Below are positions 25,863 to 35,660 of a DNA stretch of 64,000 bases, piece by piece; within the stretch, counting starts at the first letter, position 1, and each line of letters begins with the position of its first letter. The position numbers and the translations under genes are program-made. The notes below the pieces were generated by a model. It did not search any database. It was not told where the DNA came from and was given only the letters and a program-made list of their open reading frames with translations. The DNA is from Mogibacterium sp. (lineage in GTDB: Bacteria; Bacillota; Clostridia; Peptostreptococcales; Anaerovoracaceae), in contig JAFQZQ010000040.1 in NCBI GenBank assembly GCA_017405845.1, positions 42,011 to 106,010 of the forward strand, given 5' to 3'.

Positions 25863-26468
25863 ATGACTGGCAGAGAAACGTTATCAGTAAACAAAAGAAT
25901 ATTCAGAGCTTTTGCGGCAGGACTCGCATTGCTGCTGTGTTTGCTGATGCTTGCAGGCTGCAATTCTATGAACGGGGCAGAGAAAAAGGTTGAAAAAGAG
26001 CTCAGCACACTTCAGTCTTCGGATACTCTGGGGAGCGAAGTCGTTAATCTCAGGGAATCCCTGTCAGATGAAGGCAAGGCGAACTTTGACGGCTTCCTGA
26101 AAAAGCTGAAAGGCTACGATTTTGAGATCACCGGAAGCGAAAAAGACGACGATAAGGAAGATGACTACACTCTCGTAAGCGTAAATATAAGGACCTACGA
26201 CTTCGGCAGAGAGTATCTGGCAGCATGGACGGAGTATCTCAAAGCCAATGAAGGTACAAAGACCGACGATATGACAGAGTTCTATGAGCTGCTCTTTGCC
26301 AGACTCAATGGCCTGACTGAAAAGGATTATATAGACACAATAAAGATAGTATGCATCGATCCGCTCGATAACGGGGAATGGATCGCAAACATAAAGGATA
26401 ATGAAGAACTGCAGGATGCCATATTCGGAGGCATGATGAGAGAGATGAAAGCTCTCGCTGCAGAATAA
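25863..26468 (+). CDS. Putative lipoprotein
   Basis: 201 aa. The N-terminus has KR followed by a hydrophobic stretch and the lipobox LMLAGC (Cys33), then a Ser/Gly-rich linker, so it should be lipidated by Lgt and anchored outside the membrane. The rest is an acidic, mostly hydrophilic domain (residues 40-201) that I cannot assign to a family. The frame is open to 25824, overlapping selB, but ATG 25863 (8 nt after the selB stop) puts the signal peptide near the N-terminus. No clear ribosome binding site. Whether it has any tie to selenium is unknown. Confidence 0.75.
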   Translation: MTGRETLSVNKRIFRAFAAGLALLLCLLMLAGCNSMNGAEKKVEKELSTLQSSDTLGSEVVNLRESLSDEGKANFDGFLKKLKGYDFEITGSEKDDDKEDDYTLVSVNIRTYDFGREYLAAWTEYLKANEGTKTDDMTEFYELLFARLNGLTEKDYIDTIKIVCIDPLDNGEWIANIKDNEELQDAIFGGMMREMKALAAE

Positions 26469-26494
26469 GAAACACAATATTTGGAGGAGTAGAA

Positions 26495-27391
26495 ATGATC
26501 AACAAGTACAGCAACATTTGCATGCATGAAGACGGACATGATGGCGGAGCAGCTCCGGAGAACTGCACACATGACTGCAGCACCTGCGGCGCTGACTGTG
26601 CGTCGAGAGAAGGCGGCATCCAGAAGGCACAGCTCAACCCATACAGCTCTGTAAAGAAAGTCATCGGAGTCGTATCGGGCAAGGGCGGTGTTGGTAAGTC
26701 GATGGTAACAGCACTTTCGGCTATCGCAGCAACCAGGAACGGTTACAGGACCGGAATCATGGACGCGGATATAACAGGCCCATCCATCCCTAAGATGTTC
26801 GGAGTGCATACAAAGGCATACGGAAGCGACTACGGTATTCTGCCGGAGACTACTCCTCTCGATATCAAGATGATGTCAATCAATCTGCTCGTAGAGAACG
26901 AAACAGACCCTGTCGTTTGGAGAGGACCTGTCATCGGCGGAGTAGTTGAGCAGTTCTGGACTGATGTTTATTGGGAAGACCTCGATGTCCTCTTCATAGA
27001 CATGCCTCCGGGGACCGGAGACGTGCCTCTGACTGTATTCCAGTCGATTCCTATCGATGGCATCATCGTAGTAACATCTCCTCAGGACCTCGTATCCATG
27101 ATAGTCGGAAAGGCTGTAAAGATGGCTAACCTGATGAACATTCCTGTTCTCGGACTTGTTGAGAACATGAGCTACATCACTTGCCCTGACTGCGGACGCA
27201 AAATCGAGATGTTCGGACCAAGCCAGGCAAAAGCTGTAGCTGCTGAATATGGAATCAAGCTGCTCGAGCAGCTGCCGATCGATCCGATCCTTTCGCAGGA
27301 GGCAGACCTCGGAAAGATCGAATTCAATGAGGGCACACAGATGGAATCCATCCTCGAGGTGCTCGACGATCTCGGACTTAAAGCAGAGTAA
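26495..27391 (+). CDS. Mrp/NBP35-family iron-sulfur carrier ATPase
   Basis: 298 aa. Deviant Walker A SGKGGVGKS near 61-69, Walker B DMPPGTGDVPL and the CPDC pair near the C-terminus that holds a bridging 4Fe-4S cluster. The N-terminal 40 residues add a Cys-rich segment (NCTHDCSTCGADC), as in NBP35-type members, which may bind a second cluster. Role: storage or transfer of Fe-S clusters. GGAGG 7 nt before the ATG. It lies between the lipoprotein and potA with short gaps. Confidence 0.9.
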   Translation: MINKYSNICMHEDGHDGGAAPENCTHDCSTCGADCASREGGIQKAQLNPYSSVKKVIGVVSGKGGVGKSMVTALSAIAATRNGYRTGIMDADITGPSIPKMFGVHTKAYGSDYGILPETTPLDIKMMSINLLVENETDPVVWRGPVIGGVVEQFWTDVYWEDLDVLFIDMPPGTGDVPLTVFQSIPIDGIIVVTSPQDLVSMIVGKAVKMANLMNIPVLGLVENMSYITCPDCGRKIEMFGPSQAKAVAAEYGIKLLEQLPIDPILSQEADLGKIEFNEGTQMESILEVLDDLGLKAE

Positions 27392-27419
27392 TACTTATAA
27401 TTAGAGAAAGGATACTTAT

Positions 27420-28505
27420 TTGGGCGAACTGATTAGACTTGAAGGCATCGTCAAGAGCTTTGACGATACTATGGTGCTTAATGGCATAGACCTCAGCGTG
27501 GACGAAAATGAATTCGTAACACTGCTGGGTCCTTCGGGCTGCGGTAAAACTACGACCCTCCGCATTATCGCCGGCTTTGAAAAGCCTGACGAGGGCAGGG
27601 TATATTTTGAGGGCAAGGATATCACGGACATGCCGGCGAACCAGCGTCCGGTCAATACCGTATTCCAGAATTATGCACTCTTTCCGCATATGACAGTCGG
27701 CGAGAACATCGCATTCAGCCTCAGGGTCAAGAACAGACCTGAAGCTGAAATCAAGGAGAAAGTTGCGAACGCTCTGAAGCTCGTTAACCTTAGTGGTTTT
27801 GAGAACAGGCGTATAGATCAGCTGTCAGGCGGACAGCAGCAGAGAATCGCAATGGCAAGGGCTATAGTTAACGAGCCGAGAGTACTGCTGCTTGACGAGC
27901 CGCTCGGTGCTCTCGACCTTAAACTTCGTCAGGAGATGGAGTATGAGCTGGTGCGACTCAAAAAGGAGCTCGGCATCACATTCATTTATATTACCCACGA
28001 CCAGGAAGAAGCGCTGACGATGTCCGACAAGGTAGTCGTTATGAACGAGGGATACATACAGCAGGAAGGCACCCCTCAGGAAATCTATGATGAGCCTGTA
28101 AACGCTTTTGTTGCTGACTTTATCGGCGACAGCAACATCGTATCCGGTCAGATGGTAGCCGAGAAAGTGGTCAATATCGATGGCATCGATTATCCTTGCA
28201 TAGACGGACGCGAGGAAGGATTCCCTCCCGGACGCAAGGTCGACGTGGTAATCAGACCTGAGGATATCGACATAGTGCCTTACGGTGAAGGCCTCTGGAA
28301 CGGCACCATAATCTCGAAACTCTTCATCGGAGTACACTATGAGATGCTGGTGCAGAGCGAGCACGGTCAGATCGAATGGCTGCTGCAGAACTACGACCAG
28401 CATGATGTGGGAGAGAAGATCGGCATGTACGTCGATCCTGAAAACATACAGATAATGCACAAGCCTAAGAGCGAGGCCGAACACGCTATAGAACTGGATA
28501 TATAA
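27420..28505 (+). CDS. potA: Spermidine/putrescine ABC transporter ATP-binding protein
   Basis: 361 aa. Walker A GPSGCGKTT (about 38-46), signature LSGGQQQR, Walker B VLLLDEPLGAL and a C-terminal TOBE-like regulatory domain (from about 240), typical of PotA. Starts at TTG with AAAGGA upstream, which is unusual among its neighbours. The stop overlaps the potB ATG by 1 nt. First of a potABC unit; the binding protein PotD is encoded about 14 kb away. Confidence 0.93.
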   Translation: MGELIRLEGIVKSFDDTMVLNGIDLSVDENEFVTLLGPSGCGKTTTLRIIAGFEKPDEGRVYFEGKDITDMPANQRPVNTVFQNYALFPHMTVGENIAFSLRVKNRPEAEIKEKVANALKLVNLSGFENRRIDQLSGGQQQRIAMARAIVNEPRVLLLDEPLGALDLKLRQEMEYELVRLKKELGITFIYITHDQEEALTMSDKVVVMNEGYIQQEGTPQEIYDEPVNAFVADFIGDSNIVSGQMVAEKVVNIDGIDYPCIDGREEGFPPGRKVDVVIRPEDIDIVPYGEGLWNGTIISKLFIGVHYEMLVQSEHGQIEWLLQNYDQHDVGEKIGMYVDPENIQIMHKPKSEAEHAIELDI

Positions 28506-29317
28506 TGGCTAAAAAAACGTATTCAATCCCTTTCATAATATGGATAATAGCAGGGACCATAATCCCGCTTGCTTCGATTGCCTATTACGGCTTCACAAGC
28601 AGGGATGGAGGATTCACCTTTGAAAACATCACTGCGATGTTCAGGGGTGATCACCTTCAGGCGCTCGGTCTGTCGCTTTTGCTTGCTTTCATAAGCACCG
28701 CAATATGCCTTCTGCTGGCATTCCCTATGGCAATGGTCCTAAGGGAGAGCAAGTACGGCAAGCAGGGATTCCTCATCTTCGTAATCATTCTTCCGATGTG
28801 GATGAACTTCCTTCTGCGTACAATGGCATGGCAGGTGCTGCTCGAAAGACAGGGCGTAATAAACGCTCTTATAACCGCAATCGGGCTTCCGCGTCAGGAG
28901 ATGATGAACACCCCGGGAGCTATTGTACTGGGCATGGTATATGACTTCCTGCCGTTCATGATACTCCCGATATACAATACCGTATCGAAAATCGACAACC
29001 ACCTTATCGAGGCGGCATACGACCTCGGTGCCACAAAGGGTAAGGTATATACGAAGGTAATATTCCCGCTTTCCGTACCGGGAATCGTCAGCGGTATCAC
29101 AATGGTATTCATTCCTGCACTCACAACCTTCGTAATTTCGAACATGCTGGGTGGAGGCAAGATCAACCTCATCGGAAACATCATCGAACAGGAATTCACC
29201 GTCAACTCCAACTGGTATCTGGGCTCAGGCCTGTCACTTGTCATGATGGTATTTATCATCTTGAGCATGCTTATGTTACAGAAATTTGATAAGACCGGTG
29301 GAGCTAATCTTATATAA
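28505..29317 (+). CDS. potB: Spermidine/putrescine ABC transporter permease
   Basis: 270 aa, six predicted membrane segments. The cytoplasmic EAA loop (HLIEAAYDLGATKGKVYTKV, about 158-177) docks onto PotA. Membrane channel half of the polyamine importer. ATG overlaps the potA stop; potC follows after 9 nt. Confidence 0.92.
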   Translation: MAKKTYSIPFIIWIIAGTIIPLASIAYYGFTSRDGGFTFENITAMFRGDHLQALGLSLLLAFISTAICLLLAFPMAMVLRESKYGKQGFLIFVIILPMWMNFLLRTMAWQVLLERQGVINALITAIGLPRQEMMNTPGAIVLGMVYDFLPFMILPIYNTVSKIDNHLIEAAYDLGATKGKVYTKVIFPLSVPGIVSGITMVFIPALTTFVISNMLGGGKINLIGNIIEQEFTVNSNWYLGSGLSLVMMVFIILSMLMLQKFDKTGGANLI

Positions 29318-29326
29318 CAAAAAAAT

Positions 29327-30115
29327 ATGAAGAAAATTTTCGGACGCATCTACATTTTAATAATCATGCTCTTCCTGTATCTGCCGATACTGACTCTTAT
29401 TGTGCTCTCATTCAATGAGACCAAGTCAATGTCGGTATGGGGCGGTTTCAGCCTCAAGTGGTACGATGAGCTTTTCCACAGCCGGCTCATGATGGGCGCT
29501 ATAGTGAATACCTTCTCCATAGCGATCCTGGCCGCTCTTATCGCGACTGTTGTCGGCACTCTTGCGGTTCTCGGAATGGCAGCCATGAAGCCGCGTACAC
29601 AGAATGTGCTTCTTGGATTTAATAACATCCCGATGCTGAACGCCGATATCGTCACAGGTATCGCGCTCATGCTCTTCTTCCTCATGGTAGGAGCACCGCG
29701 CGGATACATGACCATACTGTTCAGCCACGCAACGTTCTGCATTCCTTATGTGATACTTTCAGTCAGACCGCGTGTGAACAAAAATACCGACAGGCTGTAT
29801 GAGGCGGCGCTCGACCTCGGAGCTTCCGAGGGTTATGCGTTCCGCAGAATCGTGCTGCCGGAGCTGCGCCCGGGCATTATGTCGGGCTTCCTCCTGAGCT
29901 TTACGATGTCAGTCGATGATTTCATCATCACATACTTCACAAGGGGAGCGGGCATCAACACGATATCTACTCTCATATACAGCGAAGTAAAGATCGGTAT
30001 CAGACCGAGCCTCTTTGCTCTCTCGTCGATCATATTCGTAGTAGCGCTTGTAACGCTGCTGGTAGTGAATATGAGGCAGGACAGGGCAGACAAACTCAGA
30101 TCTTTGGAGGTTTAA
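29327..30115 (+). CDS. potC: Spermidine/putrescine ABC transporter permease
   Basis: 262 aa, six predicted membrane segments, with the EAA loop YEAALDLGASEGYAFRRIVLP at about 152 onward, compressed here to its core EAALDLGAS. Second membrane half of the polyamine importer, partner of PotB. folD begins 3 nt after its stop, joining transport to the folate gene in one transcript. Confidence 0.92.
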   Translation: MKKIFGRIYILIIMLFLYLPILTLIVLSFNETKSMSVWGGFSLKWYDELFHSRLMMGAIVNTFSIAILAALIATVVGTLAVLGMAAMKPRTQNVLLGFNNIPMLNADIVTGIALMLFFLMVGAPRGYMTILFSHATFCIPYVILSVRPRVNKNTDRLYEAALDLGASEGYAFRRIVLPELRPGIMSGFLLSFTMSVDDFIITYFTRGAGINTISTLIYSEVKIGIRPSLFALSSIIFVVALVTLLVVNMRQDRADKLRSLEV

Positions 30116-30118
30116 AGA

Positions 30119-30982
30119 ATGTTCAGGGAATTACCCGGCGACGGCGTAAAACACGAAATAGAAGCTTATATCAGGGAGTCGGTAAAGACCTTTACTGCTG
30201 AAGGTGTTGTTCCGAAGCTTGCTGTGATCAGAGCAGGTGATGATGACGGTCAGAAGTATTACGAGAGCGCGATACTAAAACAGAGCGCTGCGTATGGCAT
30301 CGAAACCCAGGCAATCAATTTCACCAGCAACATAGGACAGGCACTGGTAGAGGTTACACTGCAGGCCATCAACGAGGATGAGGGCGTGCACGGCATCATC
30401 ATGCTCAGGCCTCTCCCGGCAGGAATCGACAGCGAGAAACTGCGTACAATGCTCAATCCGGCAAAGGATGTTGATGCGATAACGGATATCTCGATCGCAG
30501 AACTCTTTGCAGGTAAGGAAGACGCTTTTTATGCCTGCACAGCTGAGGCCTGCATGGAGGTGATGCGTTATCACGGCATTGACCCTTCAGGACGCAAAGT
30601 CACTATAATGGGCAGAAGCCTCACGGTTGGAAAGCCGCTCGCCATAATGATGCTGAACGCGGACGCAACAGTCACAGTATGCCACTCGCGCACTTCCGAA
30701 GAGGACCGCATCAAGGCGTGCAGAGATGCAGACATAGTGGTGCTGGCAACGGGCCTCACGCAGGGATACGGGAGCAAATATTTCAGAAATGGACAGATAA
30801 TACTGGATGTCGGCACAGGGACAGGCAGAGACGGAAAGATGCACGGAGATCTCGATATCGAGGAGATCAAAGAAACCGGGGAAATCACCGATCTCACATA
30901 CACGCCTGTACCGGGAGGCATAGGGAGAGTAACTACGGCAATACTGCTCCGCAACATAATTAAGGCCGCAAAGAAAGGTTAG
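30119..30982 (+). CDS. folD: Methylenetetrahydrofolate dehydrogenase/cyclohydrolase
   Basis: 287 aa bifunctional enzyme interconverting methylene-, methenyl- and formyl-tetrahydrofolate. YYESAILKQSAAYGI carries the family Tyr/Lys pair (Lys near 57), VDAITDIS and GRSLTVGKPLA (substrate and NADP site), and the C-terminal TPVPGGIGRVTTAILL are all present. Part of a one-carbon group with folC and glyA nearby. Short gaps (3 nt) on both sides. Confidence 0.94.
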   Translation: MFRELPGDGVKHEIEAYIRESVKTFTAEGVVPKLAVIRAGDDDGQKYYESAILKQSAAYGIETQAINFTSNIGQALVEVTLQAINEDEGVHGIIMLRPLPAGIDSEKLRTMLNPAKDVDAITDISIAELFAGKEDAFYACTAEACMEVMRYHGIDPSGRKVTIMGRSLTVGKPLAIMMLNADATVTVCHSRTSEEDRIKACRDADIVVLATGLTQGYGSKYFRNGQIILDVGTGTGRDGKMHGDLDIEEIKETGEITDLTYTPVPGGIGRVTTAILLRNIIKAAKKG

Positions 30983-30984
30983 TT

Positions 30985-31686
30985 ATGGGGTTCAGATATT
31001 ACTACGCAGACAGAATACGTGAAAGAATGCCGGGCTTCAGGGGCACCGACGAAGAGCTCCAGGCTGCAATTGATGACATAAGCCTGCTGTACAACTCCGC
31101 TATAAGGGAAGTTGAGACAAGGCTCAGCATACTGTCAGACGACTTTGACAAGAAGCATTCATACATGCCGATACACCATGTGCATTCAAGGCTCAAGACC
31201 TTTGAGAGCATAATCGAAAAGGCTACAAGGTATGGTATAGAGGATCCGCTCAACAACCTTGACAAGGTGAAGCGCGATATACTCGACATCGCCGGCGTCA
31301 GAGTGGTATGCAACTACGAGGAGGATCTTTCGACAATGTCGGGACTTCTGCTCTCGCAGGAAGACATAGAGATGATAAGGGTAAAGGACTACTGCGACCG
31401 GCCGAAAGAGAGCGGCTACCGCAGCATGCACGTGGTAATAGCCGTACCGGTATATCTCGTAAACAAAAGGAAAATGGTGCCGGTCGAGATACAGTTCAGG
31501 AGCATCATGATGGATGCCTGGGCAAGCCTCGAACACGAGCTTAGATATAAAAACAAGGGCAAGCTCGCGCAGGATATAGTGGATACGCTAAAGGAGTGCG
31601 CGGAGAACCTGCACGATGTAGATGAAAAAATGTCGAGAGTACGCCACGAAGTGCTCAAGCTAGACAGTAAATACAGTGATTATTAA
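30985..31686 (+). CDS. Small alarmone synthetase (GTP pyrophosphokinase family)
   Basis: 233 aa with only a RelA/SpoT-type synthetase domain: YMPIHHVHSRLKTFESIIEKA, DIAGVRVVCNYEEDL and KESGYRSMHVVI are the conserved blocks, followed by VEIQFRS and MDAWASLEHEL. There is no hydrolase, TGS or ACT domain, so it matches RelQ/RelP-like small alarmone synthetases that make (p)ppGpp. Located between folD and valS; the valS link may be coincidental. Confidence 0.9.
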   Translation: MGFRYYYADRIRERMPGFRGTDEELQAAIDDISLLYNSAIREVETRLSILSDDFDKKHSYMPIHHVHSRLKTFESIIEKATRYGIEDPLNNLDKVKRDILDIAGVRVVCNYEEDLSTMSGLLLSQEDIEMIRVKDYCDRPKESGYRSMHVVIAVPVYLVNKRKMVPVEIQFRSIMMDAWASLEHELRYKNKGKLAQDIVDTLKECAENLHDVDEKMSRVRHEVLKLDSKYSDY

Positions 31687-31695
31687 GGAGTAACA

Positions 31696-34359
31696 ATGAA
31701 GAATCTCGCAAAGACATACAACCCGAAGGATTTTGAGGACCGCATCTATGAGATGTGGGAAACAGAAGGAGCTTTTGATGCAGATGTTGACAGGGACAAA
31801 AAACCTTTCACCATCGTGATGCCGCCTCCGAATATTACCGGCCAGCTCCACATGGGTCATGCTCTTGACCAGACACTTCAGGATGTTCTGACAAGATGGA
31901 AAAGAATGCAGGGATACAGCGCACTCTGGCTCCCGGGTTCAGACCATGCCAGCATCGCAACTGAGGTAAAGGTAGCAAACGAGCTTAGGGAGAAGACCGG
32001 ACGTGACAAGAGGGACTTCACCAGAGAAGAGTTCCTTGAGCACGCATGGGCATGGAAGAAAGAGTACGGCGGACGCATCACCAAGCAGTGCCGCAAGCTC
32101 GGAGACTCCTGCGACTGGAGACGTGAGCGCTTCACAATGGACGAGACCTGCAACAAGGCTGTCGTCAAGTTCTTCATTAATCTTTATGAAAAGGGCTGGA
32201 TTTATAAGGGCAACCGTCTGATCAACTGGTGCCCATGCTGCAAGACATCTCTGTCAGATGCAGAGGTCGAGCATGAAGATGAGAACGGCAAGTACTGGTA
32301 TTTCAGATATCCTGCAAAGGATGGAGGCGAGGGAATAACCGTTGCTACATCCAGACCTGAGACCATGTTCGGAGATATCGCGATTGCGGTACATCCGAGC
32401 GATGAGAGATATAAGGACCTCGTAGGCAAGACTGTTATCCTTCCGTTAGTCGGAAGAGAGATCCCGGTTATTGCTGATGAATATCCGGATCCTGAAAAGG
32501 GCACAGGAGCTGTAAAAATTACTCCGGCTCACGACCCTAACGACTTTGAAGTCGGTCAGAGACATAATCTCGAGATGATCTCGTGCATGAACGACGATGC
32601 TACTATGAATGAGTATGCCGGCAAGTACGAGGGCATGGACAGATATGAGTGCAGAAAGGCATGGGTGAAGGATCTTGACGATGCCGGATTCCTCGTGAAG
32701 ACCGAGGATATGGTCATCCCTGTAGGTAAGTGCTACAGATGCCACAACGCAGTTGAACCGATGATGAGTGATCAGTGGTTCGTTAAGATGGATGAGCTTG
32801 CAAAGCCGGCTATCAAGGCTGTTGAATCAGGACGCATGAAGTTCGTGCCTGAGAGATTCAGCAAGGTATACCTCAAGTGGCTCTATGAGATCCGCGACTG
32901 GTGCATCAGCCGTCAGCTCTGGTGGGGACACAGGATCCCTGCGTACTATTGCGATGAGTGCGGTGAGATCGTAGTTGCGGCAGGAATGCCTGAGGTTTGC
33001 CCGAAGTGCGGATGCAAACACTTCACACAGGATGAAGACGTTCTTGACACATGGTTCAGCTCGGCACTCTGGCCGTTCTCAACACTCGGATGGCCTGAGA
33101 AGACAGAGTCGCTTGATTATTACTATCCTAACAGCGTTCTGGTAACAGGATATGACATCATCTTCTTCTGGGTAGTGAGGATGGTATTCTCCGGTTACGA
33201 ATGTATGGGAGACGCACCGTATGACTATGTATTCGTTCACGGTCTGGTAAGGGATGAGCTCGGACGCAAGATGTCGAAGTCGCTCGGAAACGGAGTGGAT
33301 CCGCTCGTATCCATCGATCAGTACGGAGCAGATGCTCTGAGATTCATGCTTTGCACGGGAATCTCCCCGGGAAATGATACGCGTTACATCCCTAAGAGGA
33401 TAGAAGCTGCGCGTAACTTCGCAAACAAGCTCTGGAACGCTTCCAGATTTACAATAATGAACCTTCAGGACGAGTCCGGTGAGTGGCTGCCTATGGGATA
33501 TGAGGAGTCAGAACTCAAGGACGAGGACAAGTGGATACTTCACATGACAAACGAAGGTGCTAAGTACATCACCGAAATGCTCGACAAATTTGAGCTTGGC
33601 CTTGCCGGACAGAGAGTATATGAGCTCATCTGGGATGTTTACTGCGACTGGTACATCGAGATGGTTAAGGGCAGACTCTACGGTGATGATGAAGAGGACA
33701 AGAAGGTCGCAAGAGCAGTTCTCACAAAGGTTCTTAAGGATCTCCTGAAGTTCCTGCACCCGTTCATGCCGTTCATTACAGAAGAAATCTGGGGAGTTCT
33801 TCCTCATGATGAAGCCAAGACAGGCCGTGATGCCATGCTCATCAGAGCAGAGTGGCCGGTATATGATGCTTCAATGGACTATTCTGATTCGGTACGCAGA
33901 GTAGAGACAGCCATGGCAGTCGTCAAGGCAGTCCGCAACATCCGCGCAGAGGCAGAGGCTGCACCTGGCAGAAAGCTTAATCTCATCATAAAGACGGATA
34001 CACTCGGCTCGGATATCGAAGCGGTAGCTGAACGCATCAGAAAGCTTGCAAATGTTGTTGACATAGACATTAAGGGCACTGATTTCGAGATGCCGTCAGA
34101 TGTAATGACAGCTGTTATCGACGGTGCGGAGATCGCAGTCAAGTTAGATGACCTGGTAGACAGGGATGCTGAGATCGAGAGACTCACAAAGGAGAAGGCA
34201 AGACTCGAGAGCGAGGTGCTTCGCGTAGAAAAGAAGCTCGCAAACCAGGGCTTTGTTGCCAAGGCTCCTCAGAAGCTCGTAGAAGAAGAGAAGGCAAAAG
34301 GCGAGAAATACCGCGAGATGCTCGCAACAGTCATCGCGCGTCTCGAATCATTGAAATAA
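31696..34359 (+). CDS. valS: Valine-tRNA ligase
   Basis: 887 aa class I aminoacyl-tRNA synthetase. HIGH motif variant PPPNITGQLHMGHAL near 40-54, KMSKS motif GRKMSKSLGN near 520, the editing domain between them and a C-terminal coiled coil from about 820. The anticodon-binding HPFMPFITEEIW segment is typical. GGAG 6 nt before the ATG. folC begins 1 nt after the stop. Confidence 0.96.
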   Translation: MKNLAKTYNPKDFEDRIYEMWETEGAFDADVDRDKKPFTIVMPPPNITGQLHMGHALDQTLQDVLTRWKRMQGYSALWLPGSDHASIATEVKVANELREKTGRDKRDFTREEFLEHAWAWKKEYGGRITKQCRKLGDSCDWRRERFTMDETCNKAVVKFFINLYEKGWIYKGNRLINWCPCCKTSLSDAEVEHEDENGKYWYFRYPAKDGGEGITVATSRPETMFGDIAIAVHPSDERYKDLVGKTVILPLVGREIPVIADEYPDPEKGTGAVKITPAHDPNDFEVGQRHNLEMISCMNDDATMNEYAGKYEGMDRYECRKAWVKDLDDAGFLVKTEDMVIPVGKCYRCHNAVEPMMSDQWFVKMDELAKPAIKAVESGRMKFVPERFSKVYLKWLYEIRDWCISRQLWWGHRIPAYYCDECGEIVVAAGMPEVCPKCGCKHFTQDEDVLDTWFSSALWPFSTLGWPEKTESLDYYYPNSVLVTGYDIIFFWVVRMVFSGYECMGDAPYDYVFVHGLVRDELGRKMSKSLGNGVDPLVSIDQYGADALRFMLCTGISPGNDTRYIPKRIEAARNFANKLWNASRFTIMNLQDESGEWLPMGYEESELKDEDKWILHMTNEGAKYITEMLDKFELGLAGQRVYELIWDVYCDWYIEMVKGRLYGDDEEDKKVARAVLTKVLKDLLKFLHPFMPFITEEIWGVLPHDEAKTGRDAMLIRAEWPVYDASMDYSDSVRRVETAMAVVKAVRNIRAEAEAAPGRKLNLIIKTDTLGSDIEAVAERIRKLANVVDIDIKGTDFEMPSDVMTAVIDGAEIAVKLDDLVDRDAEIERLTKEKARLESEVLRVEKKLANQGFVAKAPQKLVEEEKAKGEKYREMLATVIARLESLK

Positions 34360-34360
34360 T

Positions 34361-35608
34361 ATGGCGAGTTTTGACGGACTGGATAGAATGAAAGCGCTGT
34401 TGTCCGTGCTCGGAAACCCCGAGGCGGACTTCAGAGCCATACATATAGCAGGCACAAACGGAAAAGGTTCTACCGCAGTGATGACGGCTTCCATACTTGA
34501 GGAGGCCGGTTTCACCGTTGGCCTTTATACCTCACCGCATCTTGAGAATGAGTGCGAGAGGGTGCAGGTATGGGACGGCACACATCAGATGATAAATCAG
34601 ACTCATTTCGATAAGCTGAAAGAAAGTGTGCGTGCAGCTGAAGATAATGTAAAGGAAACTTTACGTAATGCGGGCGTTGAACCGGGCAAACTAACTGTAT
34701 TCGAAATCTACACTGCTGCAGCATATCTGTACTTTGCAGAGATGAATCCCGACTATGTGGTACTCGAAACCGGGTTGGGAGGCAGACTGGATTCGACCAA
34801 CACAATTGAGAAGCCTCTGGTGTCAGTGATCACTCAGGTTGGACTCGATCATACCGCTGAGCTGGGGCGTACCATTTTCAAGATAGCTCACGAGAAGGCA
34901 GGAATCATCAAGCCTGGTGTTCCTGTCGTTTCTCAGACACCTGATCTTAATGTCAAAAACATATTCAGAAGGACAGCTTCCGAAAGAGGCTGTGAGTTCA
35001 TCGATGTATCTGCCGTATATGACAGGTACAAAGGTGTTGAGCTGGCGATGAAGGGCGAGCATCAAATCAGAAATGCTGCGACTGCTGTTGAGGCGATTAA
35101 AGCCGCAGGCATCGAAGTTTCTGATGAAGCAATCAGCATCGGCCTCGCAAATGCGTATCTTCCGGGGCGCTTTGAGATATTAAACATGGAGACAGCCGGC
35201 AAAGGAGAACCTTTCTTTATAATAGACGGTGCCCACAATCCTGACGCGATAAGTGCGCTCACAGAAACCTTCTCGGCTTTTGCGCGCGAGAATAAGATAA
35301 AAAGAACTTTTGTAATTTTTGGCAGTATGAAAGACAAAAATTACACTCGTATGATACAATTAATGACAGGTAATATGAGGGGCTGCAACTTTGCTACGGC
35401 TGCCGTTGAGTACGGAAGGGCAGAAGATCCGGAGCGCCTGGGGGAAACCTTCGCAGCCTGCGGCAGAAGCTGCATAGTATGTGAATCTGCAGCCGAAGCG
35501 TATCAGCTGTCAAAAGACGGAAAGTACGAGTGTGTACTCGTGACCGGCTCGATTTATCTTGCCGGTGAGTTGAGGAGTCTGTATTTGCAGGATCATAAAT
35601 CACTGTAA
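34361..35608 (+). CDS. folC: Folylpolyglutamate synthase/dihydrofolate synthase
   Basis: 415 aa Mur-ligase-like enzyme that adds glutamate to folates. P-loop [10 protein letters not shown] near 28-37, the [12 protein letters not shown] motif, and the HNPDAI start of the C-terminal glutamate ligase domain. It follows valS by 1 nt and precedes glyA, fitting a folate/one-carbon cluster. Confidence 0.93.
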   Translation: MASFDGLDRMKALLSVLGNPEADFRAIHIAGTNGKGSTAVMTASILEEAGFTVGLYTSPHLENECERVQVWDGTHQMINQTHFDKLKESVRAAEDNVKETLRNAGVEPGKLTVFEIYTAAAYLYFAEMNPDYVVLETGLGGRLDSTNTIEKPLVSVITQVGLDHTAELGRTIFKIAHEKAGIIKPGVPVVSQTPDLNVKNIFRRTASERGCEFIDVSAVYDRYKGVELAMKGEHQIRNAATAVEAIKAAGIEVSDEAISIGLANAYLPGRFEILNMETAGKGEPFFIIDGAHNPDAISALTETFSAFARENKIKRTFVIFGSMKDKNYTRMIQLMTGNMRGCNFATAAVEYGRAEDPERLGETFAACGRSCIVCESAAEAYQLSKDGKYECVLVTGSIYLAGELRSLYLQDHKSL

Positions 35609-35660
35609 TAAATATATTAACCTTAATTGTTTTATCTCAAAGGAGAGAAAGGATCAGCGT